Made by a program: the position numbers and the translations under genes
Assembly (NCBI GenBank): GCA_017650925.1
Contig: JAGCDY010000018.1
Span: 1-43,649, forward strand
Length of the DNA stretch: 43,649 nt
Direction: 5' to 3'
DNA from: a bacterium
GTDB taxonomy: Bacteria; Auribacterota; UBA3054
Part shown: positions 1-7,861 of the stretch, in pieces
Layout of the letters: every line of letters starts with the position of its first letter
Position numbering within the stretch: the stretch's first letter is position 1
Notes under the pieces: model-generated
The model's database searches: none
Told to the model about the DNA's origin: nothing
Seen by the model: the letters and a program-made list of their open reading frames with translations, nothing else

Positions 1-541
1 AACCTTCCTCAACTGAGCCTTTCATGGAGTGCCAGACGTTTTTCAGGAAATCTTCCAAGCCGCTGGCGTCGTTCTCAAAGTGGGCGACGTATTCGTAGTA
101 GGTGAGATTGTATTTCAGGCAGAATTCCGTGACTTCCGTGATGGAGTCATGCGGGTAGCCGGAATAAACGGCGATCGGCAGGAAATTCTCCTTTTCGTCC
201 TCGAGGTCGCCGCCGCCCACGCTGTAGAAAGTCTTCGGGGGAACGATCTCGTGCCCCTGCTCGTCGTAGGCGTGGAAAATGAGGGCGTTGGGATGGTGGG
301 GGAGAACTGTCTCGCCCTTCCAGATTATCTCAGTATTGTCGAAAGCCAGACCTTCCAGGACGGCCATGTCGGTGAGGTGCCCTTTGCCCGTTAAGGCGAG
401 GCTTCCCAGAAGCTCAACTGAGATCTTTTTGACTTCCTTGGGAAGGGTCTGACGAAAAAGAGCCGCGGCCCTTTTCGGTCCCATGCTGTGGGAGCTGGAA
501 GGGCCGCAGCCTTTTTTATAAAGAACGCGGATGGAGTTCAT
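1..541 (-). CDS. sdaA: L-serine dehydratase, single-chain iron-sulfur type (partial; C-terminus outside window)
   Basis: Deaminates L-serine to pyruvate and ammonia in the cytoplasm, using a 4Fe-4S cluster. About 180 N-terminal residues are visible. Residues 14-22 read GPSSSHSMG, the hallmark of the family, followed by GSLALTGKGH, HAYDE and YSVGGG blocks that line up with E. coli SdaA/SdaB, so this is the one-chain form rather than the two-subunit Bacillus form. The cluster cysteines would lie past the window edge. ATG at 541-539 was chosen because it places the motif near the N-terminus as in the family. It begins 7 bases after the stop of the PpiD-like gene with only a weak AGG-type ribosome site, so it is probably the last gene of the leuC operon. 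Confidence 0.9.
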   Translation of the reverse strand, partial: MNSIRVLYKKGCGPSSSHSMGPKRAAALFRQTLPKEVKKISVELLGSLALTGKGHLTDMAVLEGLAFDNTEIIWKGETVLPHHPNALIFHAYDEQGHEIVPPKTFYSVGGGDLEDEKENFLPIAVYSGYPHDSITEVTEFCLKYNLTYYEYVAHFENDASGLEDFLKNVWHSMKGSVEEG

Positions 542-548
542 GAAACGC

Positions 549-2168
549 CTACTGGCGCGCGTTTTCAGTAGCTTTGACGATGTTGCCCTGAAGTTCGGAA
601 AGGATCTTGGAGATATCCTCTTCGGTGCTCTTGGAGTAGAGCTCGTTTTCCAGAGCGGTCTTCTGGTCGGCTATCCTGTCGCCCATCTTGTCGGTGTCGT
701 AGGAAGCGTCGGCGTCGATGAATTCGCTGACTATGGCGACATAGACGTTGTTGGCGCCAAGCAGGAGGCGGGGAGTCTCGGCGGGATAGCGGAAGAGCGT
801 CTTGTATTCGGAAGCGGGGATGTCCCTGATTATGCCCTGCAGCGGAGTGACGGGCTGGGGGACTTTGTTGACGTGGCGGTTGGCGTTGGTGGCGATGCCT
901 TCGAAATTCTTGGGATCGAGCTTGACCTTTTCAAGGAAGCTCTCGGCATCGCTCTTCGTAAGCTCGTAAGCTTTGGCGGTGACGCAGGCATCGCGGACTT
1001 CCTTTTCGGCTTCCTCGAAAGTCGGCTCGAAAGCTTCGCTGCGGGAGACCACCAGGTAGACCTGGAAGAAGTTGTCGGCGGCTTCGTAAACGTCGACCGT
1101 GCCGACGGGCTCTTCCTCAATGAGCTTGGCGATCTGGGAGCCGTTGGAAACCATGGGGGAAACCTGGCCGACGGGTTGCGTGAAGGAATCCTGGACCTGG
1201 ACGCTCTCGGCTTTGGCGGCTTCCCTGAAGTCGTTCTCCAGTTCCTCGCCGGAGAGCTCTTCCTTGGTCGAGACTTTGTCGCGGAAAGCGTAGGCTTTTT
1301 CCTGAACGTCTTCGTTGGCTTTCTCAAGCAGGAAAGCGGACAAGACCTGGGGGCGGGCTTCCTCGTAGTCCATGTCGACCGTTTCGCCGAACTCGTTGGT
1401 CTTGGTGAAGTCGCCCTGGAAGATCTCGAAGTGGCTCTTGAGATCGTCTTCCGTGTACTGGACCTTGTTGGTGTCGGCCTTGAAGTTGGCGCACAGGAAG
1501 CGGTATTTTTCCGGCTGGGCGAAAGCATGGGGATCCTTGTCGTAGAGAGCCTGAACGTCGTTGCTGCTGACGTTTTTGCCGGCTTCCTCGAGCTTGGCGC
1601 TGTAGACGAAGGTGACGTAGCGGATGTCGGCTTTGACGTTGGAGCTGACGTAGTCGAGGTCTTTCTCGTTCTTCGGTTCGAAGAAGGACAGAGAAGCGTC
1701 GTTGGAATTGAGGGAGATGGCCAGGATCTGGCGGAAGTCTTCCTCGAACTCCCTGGTGTTGTTCACGCCGAAAGTGGACGAGACGTAGCGCTGGTAGGCT
1801 TCCGGAGAGGTCGACATGGGGACGTACGCCCTCAGCGCGTTCTGGAGCATGGTGTTGTCGATGGTGACGCCGGCTTTCTTGGCCTTGCGGTAGCTGACGA
1901 TGTGAAGGACGGCCTGGGTGGTCAGAAGGCCGTCGCTCATTTCGCTGAGCGGCCAGCCTTGCATGGCGAGGCGGACTCTGGCGGCTCCCTTGGCGCGCTG
2001 GAGATCCTCGAAGGTGATCTTCTGACCGTCATAGGAGGAAAGCTTGGTGGTCGGGGAGATGCTGAACATTCTGTTGGGCTTGGAGCCCCAGAAAACAAAG
2101 GTGATGACGACTACGATAAGCAGCAGCCACAGGAGCCATCTTTGGGATTTGCGGAACAAGTATAACAT
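549..2168 (-). CDS. PpiD/SurA-like membrane-anchored periplasmic folding factor
   Basis: Predicted periplasmic chaperone anchored in the inner membrane (539 aa). Residues 11-28 form one hydrophobic helix after a short basic N-terminus, followed directly by a SurA_N-type helical region (about 40-130) and a long charged, helix-rich body. This is the layout of PpiD/SurA_N_3 proteins, and the length is near that of PpiD (about 620 aa). No parvulin domain is clear by eye, so prolyl isomerase activity is uncertain. The ATG at 2168 has a CGGAG site 5 bases upstream. It lies 38 bases after leuD and 7 before sdaA. A YfgM-like protein, the PpiD partner in E. coli, is encoded at 30899-31561. Confidence 0.7.
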   Translation of the reverse strand: MLYLFRKSQRWLLWLLLIVVVITFVFWGSKPNRMFSISPTTKLSSYDGQKITFEDLQRAKGAARVRLAMQGWPLSEMSDGLLTTQAVLHIVSYRKAKKAGVTIDNTMLQNALRAYVPMSTSPEAYQRYVSSTFGVNNTREFEEDFRQILAISLNSNDASLSFFEPKNEKDLDYVSSNVKADIRYVTFVYSAKLEEAGKNVSSNDVQALYDKDPHAFAQPEKYRFLCANFKADTNKVQYTEDDLKSHFEIFQGDFTKTNEFGETVDMDYEEARPQVLSAFLLEKANEDVQEKAYAFRDKVSTKEELSGEELENDFREAAKAESVQVQDSFTQPVGQVSPMVSNGSQIAKLIEEEPVGTVDVYEAADNFFQVYLVVSRSEAFEPTFEEAEKEVRDACVTAKAYELTKSDAESFLEKVKLDPKNFEGIATNANRHVNKVPQPVTPLQGIIRDIPASEYKTLFRYPAETPRLLLGANNVYVAIVSEFIDADASYDTDKMGDRIADQKTALENELYSKSTEEDISKILSELQGNIVKATENARQ

Positions 2169-2206
2169 GTTTTCTCCGGTTCTTTATGTTTTAAGATTAA
2201 TTGCGT

Positions 2207-2749
2207 TTATTTGGGAAGCATGCCGGACTTCCTGGCGAATTCGAAGATGCCGCCGGCTTCTATGACTTCCCCGGTCGCGCCCAGGGGAGTCAGGGAAATC
2301 GTTTTTCCATCCGGAAGCGTCAGCGTATTATTCGTCAGATCGAGCGTCAGCTCGTCGCCGTTCTTTATGATCTCGTTCAGTTTGACGGGCGTTTCCATCG
2401 GATAGACGGAACCCGTCATGATGCAGTTCCTGAAGAAGATCCTGGCGTAGGATTCGGCGATGACGGCTTTCACTCCGGCGGCCGAGAGGGCGACGGGGGC
2501 GTGTTCCCTGGAGGAACCGCAGCCGAAGTCGCGTCCGGCGATGATGAAGGTGTATTCGCACTTCGTTTCGCCTTCCCTGATGAAGCGGGGATAGCGTTCC
2601 GGCAGTCCGGAAAGGGCGTGGCTTCCGAGGGCAACGCGCTCTTCAGGAATGGTCGGGACGAGCGTCAGGTAACAGGCCGGAATGATCTGGTCGGTGTCGA
2701 TCTTGTCGTCCAGAACGTAAGCTTTGCCTTTGATGATCTTGTCGGTCAT
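2207..2749 (-). CDS. leuD: 3-isopropylmalate dehydratase small subunit
   Basis: Small subunit of isopropylmalate isomerase, which interconverts 2- and 3-isopropylmalate in leucine synthesis (180 aa, usual for the family). DTDQIIPA near residue 18, FGCGSSREHAPVAL near 75 and the AESYARIFFRN block are family hallmarks. The stretch YLTLVP after the DTDQ motif closely recalls the plant plastid small subunit (from memory). The start codon overlaps the leuC stop by 4 bases (ATGA) and has a strong GGGAGG site, so the two subunits are probably translationally coupled. Homoaconitase or citraconate hydratase activity is a less likely alternative. Confidence 0.93.
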   Translation of the reverse strand: MTDKIIKGKAYVLDDKIDTDQIIPACYLTLVPTIPEERVALGSHALSGLPERYPRFIREGETKCEYTFIIAGRDFGCGSSREHAPVALSAAGVKAVIAESYARIFFRNCIMTGSVYPMETPVKLNEIIKNGDELTLDLTNNTLTLPDGKTISLTPLGATGEVIEAGGIFEFARKSGMLPK

Positions 2750-4044
2750 AATACCTCCCTGGGGTCGGTCAGGACGCCGAACAGCGCCGAGGCCGCGGCG
2801 GTATACGGTGTCGCAAGATAGACCTGGCTCTGCATGGAGCCCATGCGGCCGGGGAAGTTGCGGTTCGTGGTGGAGACGACGACCTCGTCGGCCATGGTGC
2901 GGCCGTAGGTGTCAATGGGACCGCCCATGCAGGCGCCGCAGGAGGGCGGCTGGATGGGATCGCAGCCGGCCGCTTCGAAGATCTGCCTCAGCGTTTCGCC
3001 GCCGATTTTTTCAGTGTCGAGAGAAGCGGCGACTTCCTTGGTTGCCGGGGTGATTATCGTCCTGATCTTGACCTTGCGGCCTTTCAGGATCTCGGCGGCG
3101 GCTTTGAAGTCGGCGGTTTTGCCGCCGGTGCAGGAGCCGATGTAGGCTTGCGTCAGCTTCGTTCCAGCCACTTCCTTGACGGGGCAGACATTGCCGGGGG
3201 AATAGGGTTTCGCGACTACGGGCACCAGTTCCTCAGCCTTGAATTCGTAAGTGGCGGCGTAATTGGCGTCGGGATCAGACTGGTATTCCGTGTAGGGTTT
3301 GTCCGTGCGGCCTTTCAGATATTCTCTGGTCGTTTCGTCCGGGGCGATGATGCCGTTCTTGGCGCCCGCTTCCACCGCCATGTTGCAGATCGTCATTCTT
3401 TCGTCCATACAGAGGGAACTGATGGCGGAGCCGCGGAATTCCATTGAGCAGTAGGTGGCGCCGTCGCTTCCTATGCGTCCGATGGAAGTCAGAATAATGT
3501 CTTTGCCCATGACGCCCTTCGGGAGCTTGCCCTCGAAGAGGAAGAGGAGTTGTTTCGGAACTTTCAGGAGGAACTTGCCGGTGCCCAGGACGAAGCCGGC
3601 GTCAGTGTTGCCGACGCCCGTAGAGAATTCGCCGAAGGCGCCGTAGGTGCAGGTGTGCGAGTCGGTGCCTATGACCAGTTCGCCGGGACGGCAGTGGCCG
3701 GATTGCGGAAGGCCGACGTGGCAGACGCCGCGGTAAGATTCCTTTTGGGGATCGTAGAAATACTTTATGTTTTTCTTCTGGGCGTATTTCCTCAGAATGT
3801 CGACGTTTCTTATGGAAGCGGGATCCTTGGTGAAGATAAAGTGGTCGGGGATAAGGACGACCTTCTCCTTGTCAAAGACGGGCGCGTCGCTTCCGAACTC
3901 GCGTTCCATAATGGCGAAGGAAGGGGGACCGCAAACGTCGTGCGTCATCACGAGATCGACGCTCACCCAGACGGTCTCGCCGGGGACGACGGACTCTTTG
4001 CCGGCGTGCCTGGCGATGATCTTTTCAGTTATCGTAAGACCCAT
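2746..4044 (-). CDS. leuC: 3-isopropylmalate dehydratase large subunit
   Basis: Aconitase-family catalytic subunit (432 aa). Three cysteines that would bind the 4Fe-4S cluster are present: C305 in GSCTGG, and C369 and C372 in SCGAC. GTDSHTCTYGAFG and STTNRNFPGRMG are the expected substrate and cluster-adjacent blocks. The length matches the shorter LeuC/HacA branch, and several blocks (MTHDVCGP, YFYD, GKTADF) recall plant IIL1. It is the first gene of the minus-strand operon. Its ATG lacks a clear Shine-Dalgarno sequence and lies about 32 bases from the predicted transcription start of the promoter at 4083-4111. Confidence 0.93.
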   Translation of the reverse strand: MGLTITEKIIARHAGKESVVPGETVWVSVDLVMTHDVCGPPSFAIMEREFGSDAPVFDKEKVVLIPDHFIFTKDPASIRNVDILRKYAQKKNIKYFYDPQKESYRGVCHVGLPQSGHCRPGELVIGTDSHTCTYGAFGEFSTGVGNTDAGFVLGTGKFLLKVPKQLLFLFEGKLPKGVMGKDIILTSIGRIGSDGATYCSMEFRGSAISSLCMDERMTICNMAVEAGAKNGIIAPDETTREYLKGRTDKPYTEYQSDPDANYAATYEFKAEELVPVVAKPYSPGNVCPVKEVAGTKLTQAYIGSCTGGKTADFKAAAEILKGRKVKIRTIITPATKEVAASLDTEKIGGETLRQIFEAAGCDPIQPPSCGACMGGPIDTYGRTMADEVVVSTTNRNFPGRMGSMQSQVYLATPYTAAASALFGVLTDPREVL

Positions 4045-4082
4045 AATCGGATATGTGGATTAATATTTTACAAGTATTGGAC

Positions 4083-4111
4083 ATTATACTCTTAGGCCCT
4101 TTTCAAGTCAA
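4083..4111 (-). promoter_or_regulatory. Promoter of the leuCD-ppiD-sdaA operon
   Basis: On the minus strand, TTGACT (4111-4106), a 17-base spacer and TATAAT (4088-4083): a near-perfect sigma70-type promoter. Predicted start near 4076, about 32 bases before the leuC ATG. It faces away from the nahK promoter, with 34 bases between the two -35 boxes. Confidence 0.85.
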
Positions 4112-4145
4112 ATGGCAGGGCGGTCGAAGGGCGGTCCCGGTTTCT

Positions 4146-4174
4146 TTGCAAATGCGCCGTCCTTTTGGTATCAT
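4146..4174 (+). promoter_or_regulatory. Promoter of the nahK operon
   Basis: TTGCAA (4146-4151), 17-base spacer, TATCAT (4169-4174) with an extended -10 TGG just upstream. Only 7 bases separate the -10 box from the ATG at 4182, so the transcript is predicted to start at or next to the start codon. Confidence 0.8.
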
Positions 4175-4181
4175 AAACAAT

Positions 4182-5303
4182 ATGTTTTTACTATCTGAAT
4201 TCCTAAAGTGGCGTCTCCATTCAGTCTCGGTGCAGTTCGAGCCTGAACTGAAAGTTCAGGAGGTCTCCAGGCTGAAAGGCGGGCACATCAACAGCACCTA
4301 CCACATCCACGGGATGATGAACGGGCGCTACGACGACTTTGTCCTGCAGCGGCTCAATACCAAAGTCTTCACCGAGCCTGACAAGGTGATGAACAACATA
4401 GGCCGCGTCTGCCAGCACCTGAAGAAGAAAGTCAGGGAGGATAAGTCGGTCAGGATCATTCCGCTGCAGTTCCGCGCGGCCAGCGACGGCCGCTACTTCT
4501 TCATCGATGACAACGGCGAGTTCTGGCGCGTCATGGAATACGTCAAAGGCGGTTTCTCCGTCGACCACGCCGAGACCGTGACCCAGGCTTACGAGACCGG
4601 CAAGGCTTTCGGCGAGTTCCAGTACCTATTGAACGACATTCCGGGCGGGCCTCTGGAAATAACGATCCCCAGGTTCCACGACACGGTCTTCCGTTTCGAG
4701 CAGCTGGAGGAGGCTTTTAAGCAGGACGCCGCCGGAAGAGCCGCGAGCGTAAAGGAAGAGATGGACTTCTGCTTCGCGAGGAAGGACACCATCAGCTGCG
4801 TCCTGGACGGCATAGCTGACGGCAGCATCCCGGAAAGAGTGACGCACAACGACACGAAGATCAACAACGTGCTTCTTGACGCCAACGGGAAGAGGCTCTG
4901 CGTCATCGACTACGACACGCTGATGCCGGGCTCCTCTTTGTACGATGTGGGCGACTGCGTCAGGTCCACTACGAGGACAGGCGACGAGGACGAACGCGAC
5001 CTCGACAAGATCAATATGGACATCTCGCTTTTCGAAGGGCTGGTCAGGGGATATGTCTCCGCTACCAAGAACATCCTTTCCGAAAGGGAGAAGGAGCTTC
5101 TCTATTTCTGCGGCAATCTGATCACCTTCGAAATTGGCCTCCGCTTCCTGGCGGACCATCTGAACGGCGACGTTTATTTCCAGACGGAAAGGGAGAATCA
5201 CAACTTAGACCGCGCCAGGGTCCAGTTCAAGATGGTGAAGTCCATGGAGGAACAGAAGGACGCCATGCGCAGGATAGTCGACGATCTGCTTAAAGAGAAA
5301 TAA
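4182..5303 (+). CDS. nahK: N-acetylhexosamine 1-kinase (APH-fold kinase, NahK/LnpB type)
   Basis: Phosphorylates the anomeric C1 of GlcNAc or GalNAc with ATP for sugar salvage. The 373-aa protein matches bifidobacterial NahK (about 359 aa) along its length: GHINSTYHI near the N-terminus, FGEFQ and PRFHDT blocks, the Brenner-type catalytic motif THNDTKINN with H222 and D224, and the Mg-binding IDYDTLMPG (D243, D245). The reading frame stays open up to 4053, but ATG 4182 is preferred because it gives the NahK length and lies just after a promoter. There is no Shine-Dalgarno sequence. First gene of a plus-strand operon ending with uppP, with a GALK2-like kinase three genes on. An exact substrate cannot be read from sequence. 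Confidence 0.85.
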   Translation: MFLLSEFLKWRLHSVSVQFEPELKVQEVSRLKGGHINSTYHIHGMMNGRYDDFVLQRLNTKVFTEPDKVMNNIGRVCQHLKKKVREDKSVRIIPLQFRAASDGRYFFIDDNGEFWRVMEYVKGGFSVDHAETVTQAYETGKAFGEFQYLLNDIPGGPLEITIPRFHDTVFRFEQLEEAFKQDAAGRAASVKEEMDFCFARKDTISCVLDGIADGSIPERVTHNDTKINNVLLDANGKRLCVIDYDTLMPGSSLYDVGDCVRSTTRTGDEDERDLDKINMDISLFEGLVRGYVSATKNILSEREKELLYFCGNLITFEIGLRFLADHLNGDVYFQTERENHNLDRARVQFKMVKSMEEQKDAMRRIVDDLLKEK

Positions 5304-5318
5304 AATTAAGGATTATAT

Positions 5319-7637
5319 ATGGCTGTTGCTAAAAAGAAATTGTTTTTAGGCGTGGACATCGGCTCCACTACCATCAAAGCGGTTCTTTTGACGGAAGAGG
5401 GGAAGGTCATGCACACGATGTACCAGAGGACCGTTCCCAGGAAAGACGCTAAATTAGCCTGCACCGGACGCTGCTCGAACTGCGGGCAGTGCAATGTGGG
5501 CGCGCTCTCGAAGACCATTCTGGACTTTTTGGCTTCGGTCGGCAAGACTCAGGATGACATCTCCTGCACGATCGTGACGGGCAGTCAGGTCGTCGATGAA
5601 CTGCACAGATTTTTGAACTTCGACTATTTCGTTTCGGAAGTGACGGCGCACGTTTCCGGCGCCCGCCACTATTACCCCGACTGCAAGGCGATCCTTGACG
5701 TCGGCGGCCAGGACAGCAAGGCCATGCTCTACAATCCGGAGATGAACATCTGGACTTCCAAAATGAGCGGCATCTGCGCGGCCGGCACCGGCGCCTTCCT
5801 CGATTCCGTTTCGGCGAAGCTGAACGTGCCCATCACCGAGATGGCCCAGAAGTGCAACTTCGACTCCGACCTGGAAGTCAGTTCGGTCTGCGCCGTATTG
5901 GGCGCAACTTCTATCAACAAATTCAAGAACCGCTATCCTCTGGGCGACGTTATCGCGGCGGCCTGCCGCGCCCAGGCCAGGACGATCATGTCCGGCGTCG
6001 GCGAGCTCTTCTTGAATTACCACGGCGACATCATCTTCCAGGGCGGCGTGGCCTACAACAGGGCCGTGGCCTATTACCTGAAGGAGATCACCGGCTGCAA
6101 CATCATCATCCCGGAGTTCCATCCTGTTATGGGCGCTCTGGGCGCCGCGGTTTTGGCCAAGCAGTTCGACTCCCTTAAGGGGAAGGTCGATCCTCCCAAG
6201 ACCGTCGAGACGAAACGCACCGGCATCACGATCCCGGAATTCAAGCATTTCGTGGACGCCGTTACCGATCCCAACCTCAGAAGGGAAGCCATGCGCGTTT
6301 TCGAGAACGTCGCCAAGGTGAAAGGGGAGGACGGAAGCAGCAAGCTTACCTTCCCCGAGATCAGCAAAGTGAAAGAGACCCTGAAGAGCGAAGAACTCAG
6401 GAAGACGCTGGAATCTTTCACCGACAAGCTTTTCGACCGCGCTCTAGTTAACAAGTCTACGGCCATGCGCACGCAGATGACGCGCCACGAGTTTTTCTCG
6501 AGGGGCAAGGAGCCCCTGGTCTGGCGCAATCTTTTCTTCCCCTCGGAGATCCTGGCCGCCCTGGGCGTCCGCTCCCTGACTCTGGAAACTTACGCCGCGC
6601 TGAAAGGCCGCAACCAGAAACGCCTTAGGAAATGCTTCGACCACGCGGCCTGCAAGGGCTTCTCGGGCGAGACCTGCTCGTTCCTGAGAGTCCTGGAAGG
6701 AGACGAGACGCTGCCGCACGCCGACTTCTCGGTGACGACCTACCAGCCCTGCCAGCAGGGTGAGAGGATCTTCGCGGACCTGGTCCGCTCCAACTGCTCC
6801 TCCTCCAGTAATCGCTTCTATACGCTTCACACACCCGGCCGCGGCGGCGAATCCGCCGTCAGGATGATCGCCAACGGCCTCAAGGAATCCGTCGAGGCGA
6901 TGGAGGACGCTCTTGGATTGAAGATGGACCCCGACCGCCTGGCCGAGGCCTGCGTTCTTTCCAATAAAGCGAGGGAACTGGCCATCAAGTGCAATCAGAT
7001 CCGCTTCACGAGCCCGCCGCTAATTCCGGGCACGGAAGCCGTCTCTTACGCCAACATCTTCTCGCAGCTCTGGGGCAAACAGGAGATGGTCGATCTTCAG
7101 CAAGTCTTCCTGGAAGAACTTTTGGAGCGCAAGAAAGAAGTCGAGAAGCACACGCACATCGACGAGACGCACCGTTTGCTCTGGCTGCATCTCCCGCCCT
7201 TCTACAGCGGCAGGACCATGACGTATCTCGAGCAGACCTGCCACGCGCCGGTCGCCTTCGAGGAAGTGAACTTCGTGGGTTGGGAAGAGCTCGATCCCAA
7301 CGATCCCTACACCAGCCTGGCCAGGAAGCTTCTGACGGTCGGATTCCTCGATCCCGAAGTCCGCGTCAACAGGATCAAGCAGAGAGCCAATACTGCCAAA
7401 ATTTCCGGCGCCGTCCTCTACAACCACATGTTCGGCCGCTGCTCCATGGCGGACAGCAGTTTCATCAAATACTTGAGACAGTCGCTTACCGAGATCGGCA
7501 TCCCGCTTCTCGTACTTGACGGCGACTGCCTTGACGAGACGACCGACCCCTGCAGCACGCTTACCAAGATCAGCGCCTTCACGGAAGCTTTGAACCTCAA
7601 CAAGTTCGGAAACATTTTCGGACCGATCAGAAAGTAG
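5319..7637 (+). CDS. Fused 2-hydroxyacyl-CoA dehydratase activator ATPase and dehydratase-like (HgdB/double-cubane) protein
   Basis: A 772-aa protein joining two normally separate partners. Residues 8-285 are a BadF/BcrD/HgdC ATPase: GVDIGSTTIK (11-20), LDVGGQDSK (126-134), C153 in CAAGTGAF and C191 in VCAVLGAT. The two cysteines are spaced like the HgdC pair that holds one 4Fe-4S cluster across the dimer. Residues 380-772 resemble the HgdB-type component: FFPSEILAALG, CSFLRVLEG, and the closing IPLLVLDGDCLDE with several cysteines. An unusual cysteine group lies at C48, C52, C55 and C58 in the ATPase half. By family knowledge the ATPase drives low-potential electrons into the partner cluster. 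The substrate is unknown. It could be a double-cubane-type reductase rather than a dehydratase. It follows nahK by 15 bases, with AAGGA upstream. Confidence 0.8.
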   Translation: MAVAKKKLFLGVDIGSTTIKAVLLTEEGKVMHTMYQRTVPRKDAKLACTGRCSNCGQCNVGALSKTILDFLASVGKTQDDISCTIVTGSQVVDELHRFLNFDYFVSEVTAHVSGARHYYPDCKAILDVGGQDSKAMLYNPEMNIWTSKMSGICAAGTGAFLDSVSAKLNVPITEMAQKCNFDSDLEVSSVCAVLGATSINKFKNRYPLGDVIAAACRAQARTIMSGVGELFLNYHGDIIFQGGVAYNRAVAYYLKEITGCNIIIPEFHPVMGALGAAVLAKQFDSLKGKVDPPKTVETKRTGITIPEFKHFVDAVTDPNLRREAMRVFENVAKVKGEDGSSKLTFPEISKVKETLKSEELRKTLESFTDKLFDRALVNKSTAMRTQMTRHEFFSRGKEPLVWRNLFFPSEILAALGVRSLTLETYAALKGRNQKRLRKCFDHAACKGFSGETCSFLRVLEGDETLPHADFSVTTYQPCQQGERIFADLVRSNCSSSSNRFYTLHTPGRGGESAVRMIANGLKESVEAMEDALGLKMDPDRLAEACVLSNKARELAIKCNQIRFTSPPLIPGTEAVSYANIFSQLWGKQEMVDLQQVFLEELLERKKEVEKHTHIDETHRLLWLHLPPFYSGRTMTYLEQTCHAPVAFEEVNFVGWEELDPNDPYTSLARKLLTVGFLDPEVRVNRIKQRANTAKISGAVLYNHMFGRCSMADSSFIKYLRQSLTEIGIPLLVLDGDCLDETTDPCSTLTKISAFTEALNLNKFGNIFGPIRK

Positions 7638-7646
7638 GAGCATTTT

Positions 7647-7829
7647 ATGGAAGAACCGAAACAACTGGAAGAACAGAAACGCTTCACCCTGCCGTGGTAC
7701 GCGATCGTCGGTCTGATGGTCGTCCTTTCCATCGTAGCCCTTCTGCTTTTCGCCCGTCCGCTCAACACCGAACTAGCTCCCGGCGAAACGATACCGCAGG
7801 ACGCCATCACCGGTCCTGCCAAAGACTGA
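7647..7829 (+). CDS. Small single-pass membrane protein
   Basis: A 60-aa protein that I do not recognise. It has an acidic/charged N-terminus (about 1-15), one strong hydrophobic helix at about 19-41 ending in an Ala-Arg boundary, and a short polar C-terminal tail. The ATG has a good AGGAG site 7 bases upstream, and it sits 9 bases after the activator fusion and 32 before galK, so it is very likely translated. Its place beside a redox protein might hint at membrane tethering, but nothing in the sequence shows this. Confidence 0.65.
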   Translation: MEEPKQLEEQKRFTLPWYAIVGLMVVLSIVALLLFARPLNTELAPGETIPQDAITGPAKD

Positions 7830-7861
7830 AAATTTATTAACCCTAATTTAGGAGAAATATT

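Noticed and set aside
531-2165. A 544-residue open frame on the plus strand
   Set aside because: It is antisense to the PpiD-like gene, Gly/Val/Asp-rich without motifs, and has no ribosome site; the minus-strand protein has a membrane anchor and operon context.
2207-4044. leuCD as homoaconitase or methanogen-type hydrolyase
   Set aside because: Motif blocks agree best with isopropylmalate isomerase. Other hydro-lyase activity cannot be fully excluded from sequence.
4053-4181. A longer nahK start at 4053
   Set aside because: It would begin upstream of both nahK promoter boxes and across the divergent leuC promoter, adding 43 residues absent from NahK proteins.
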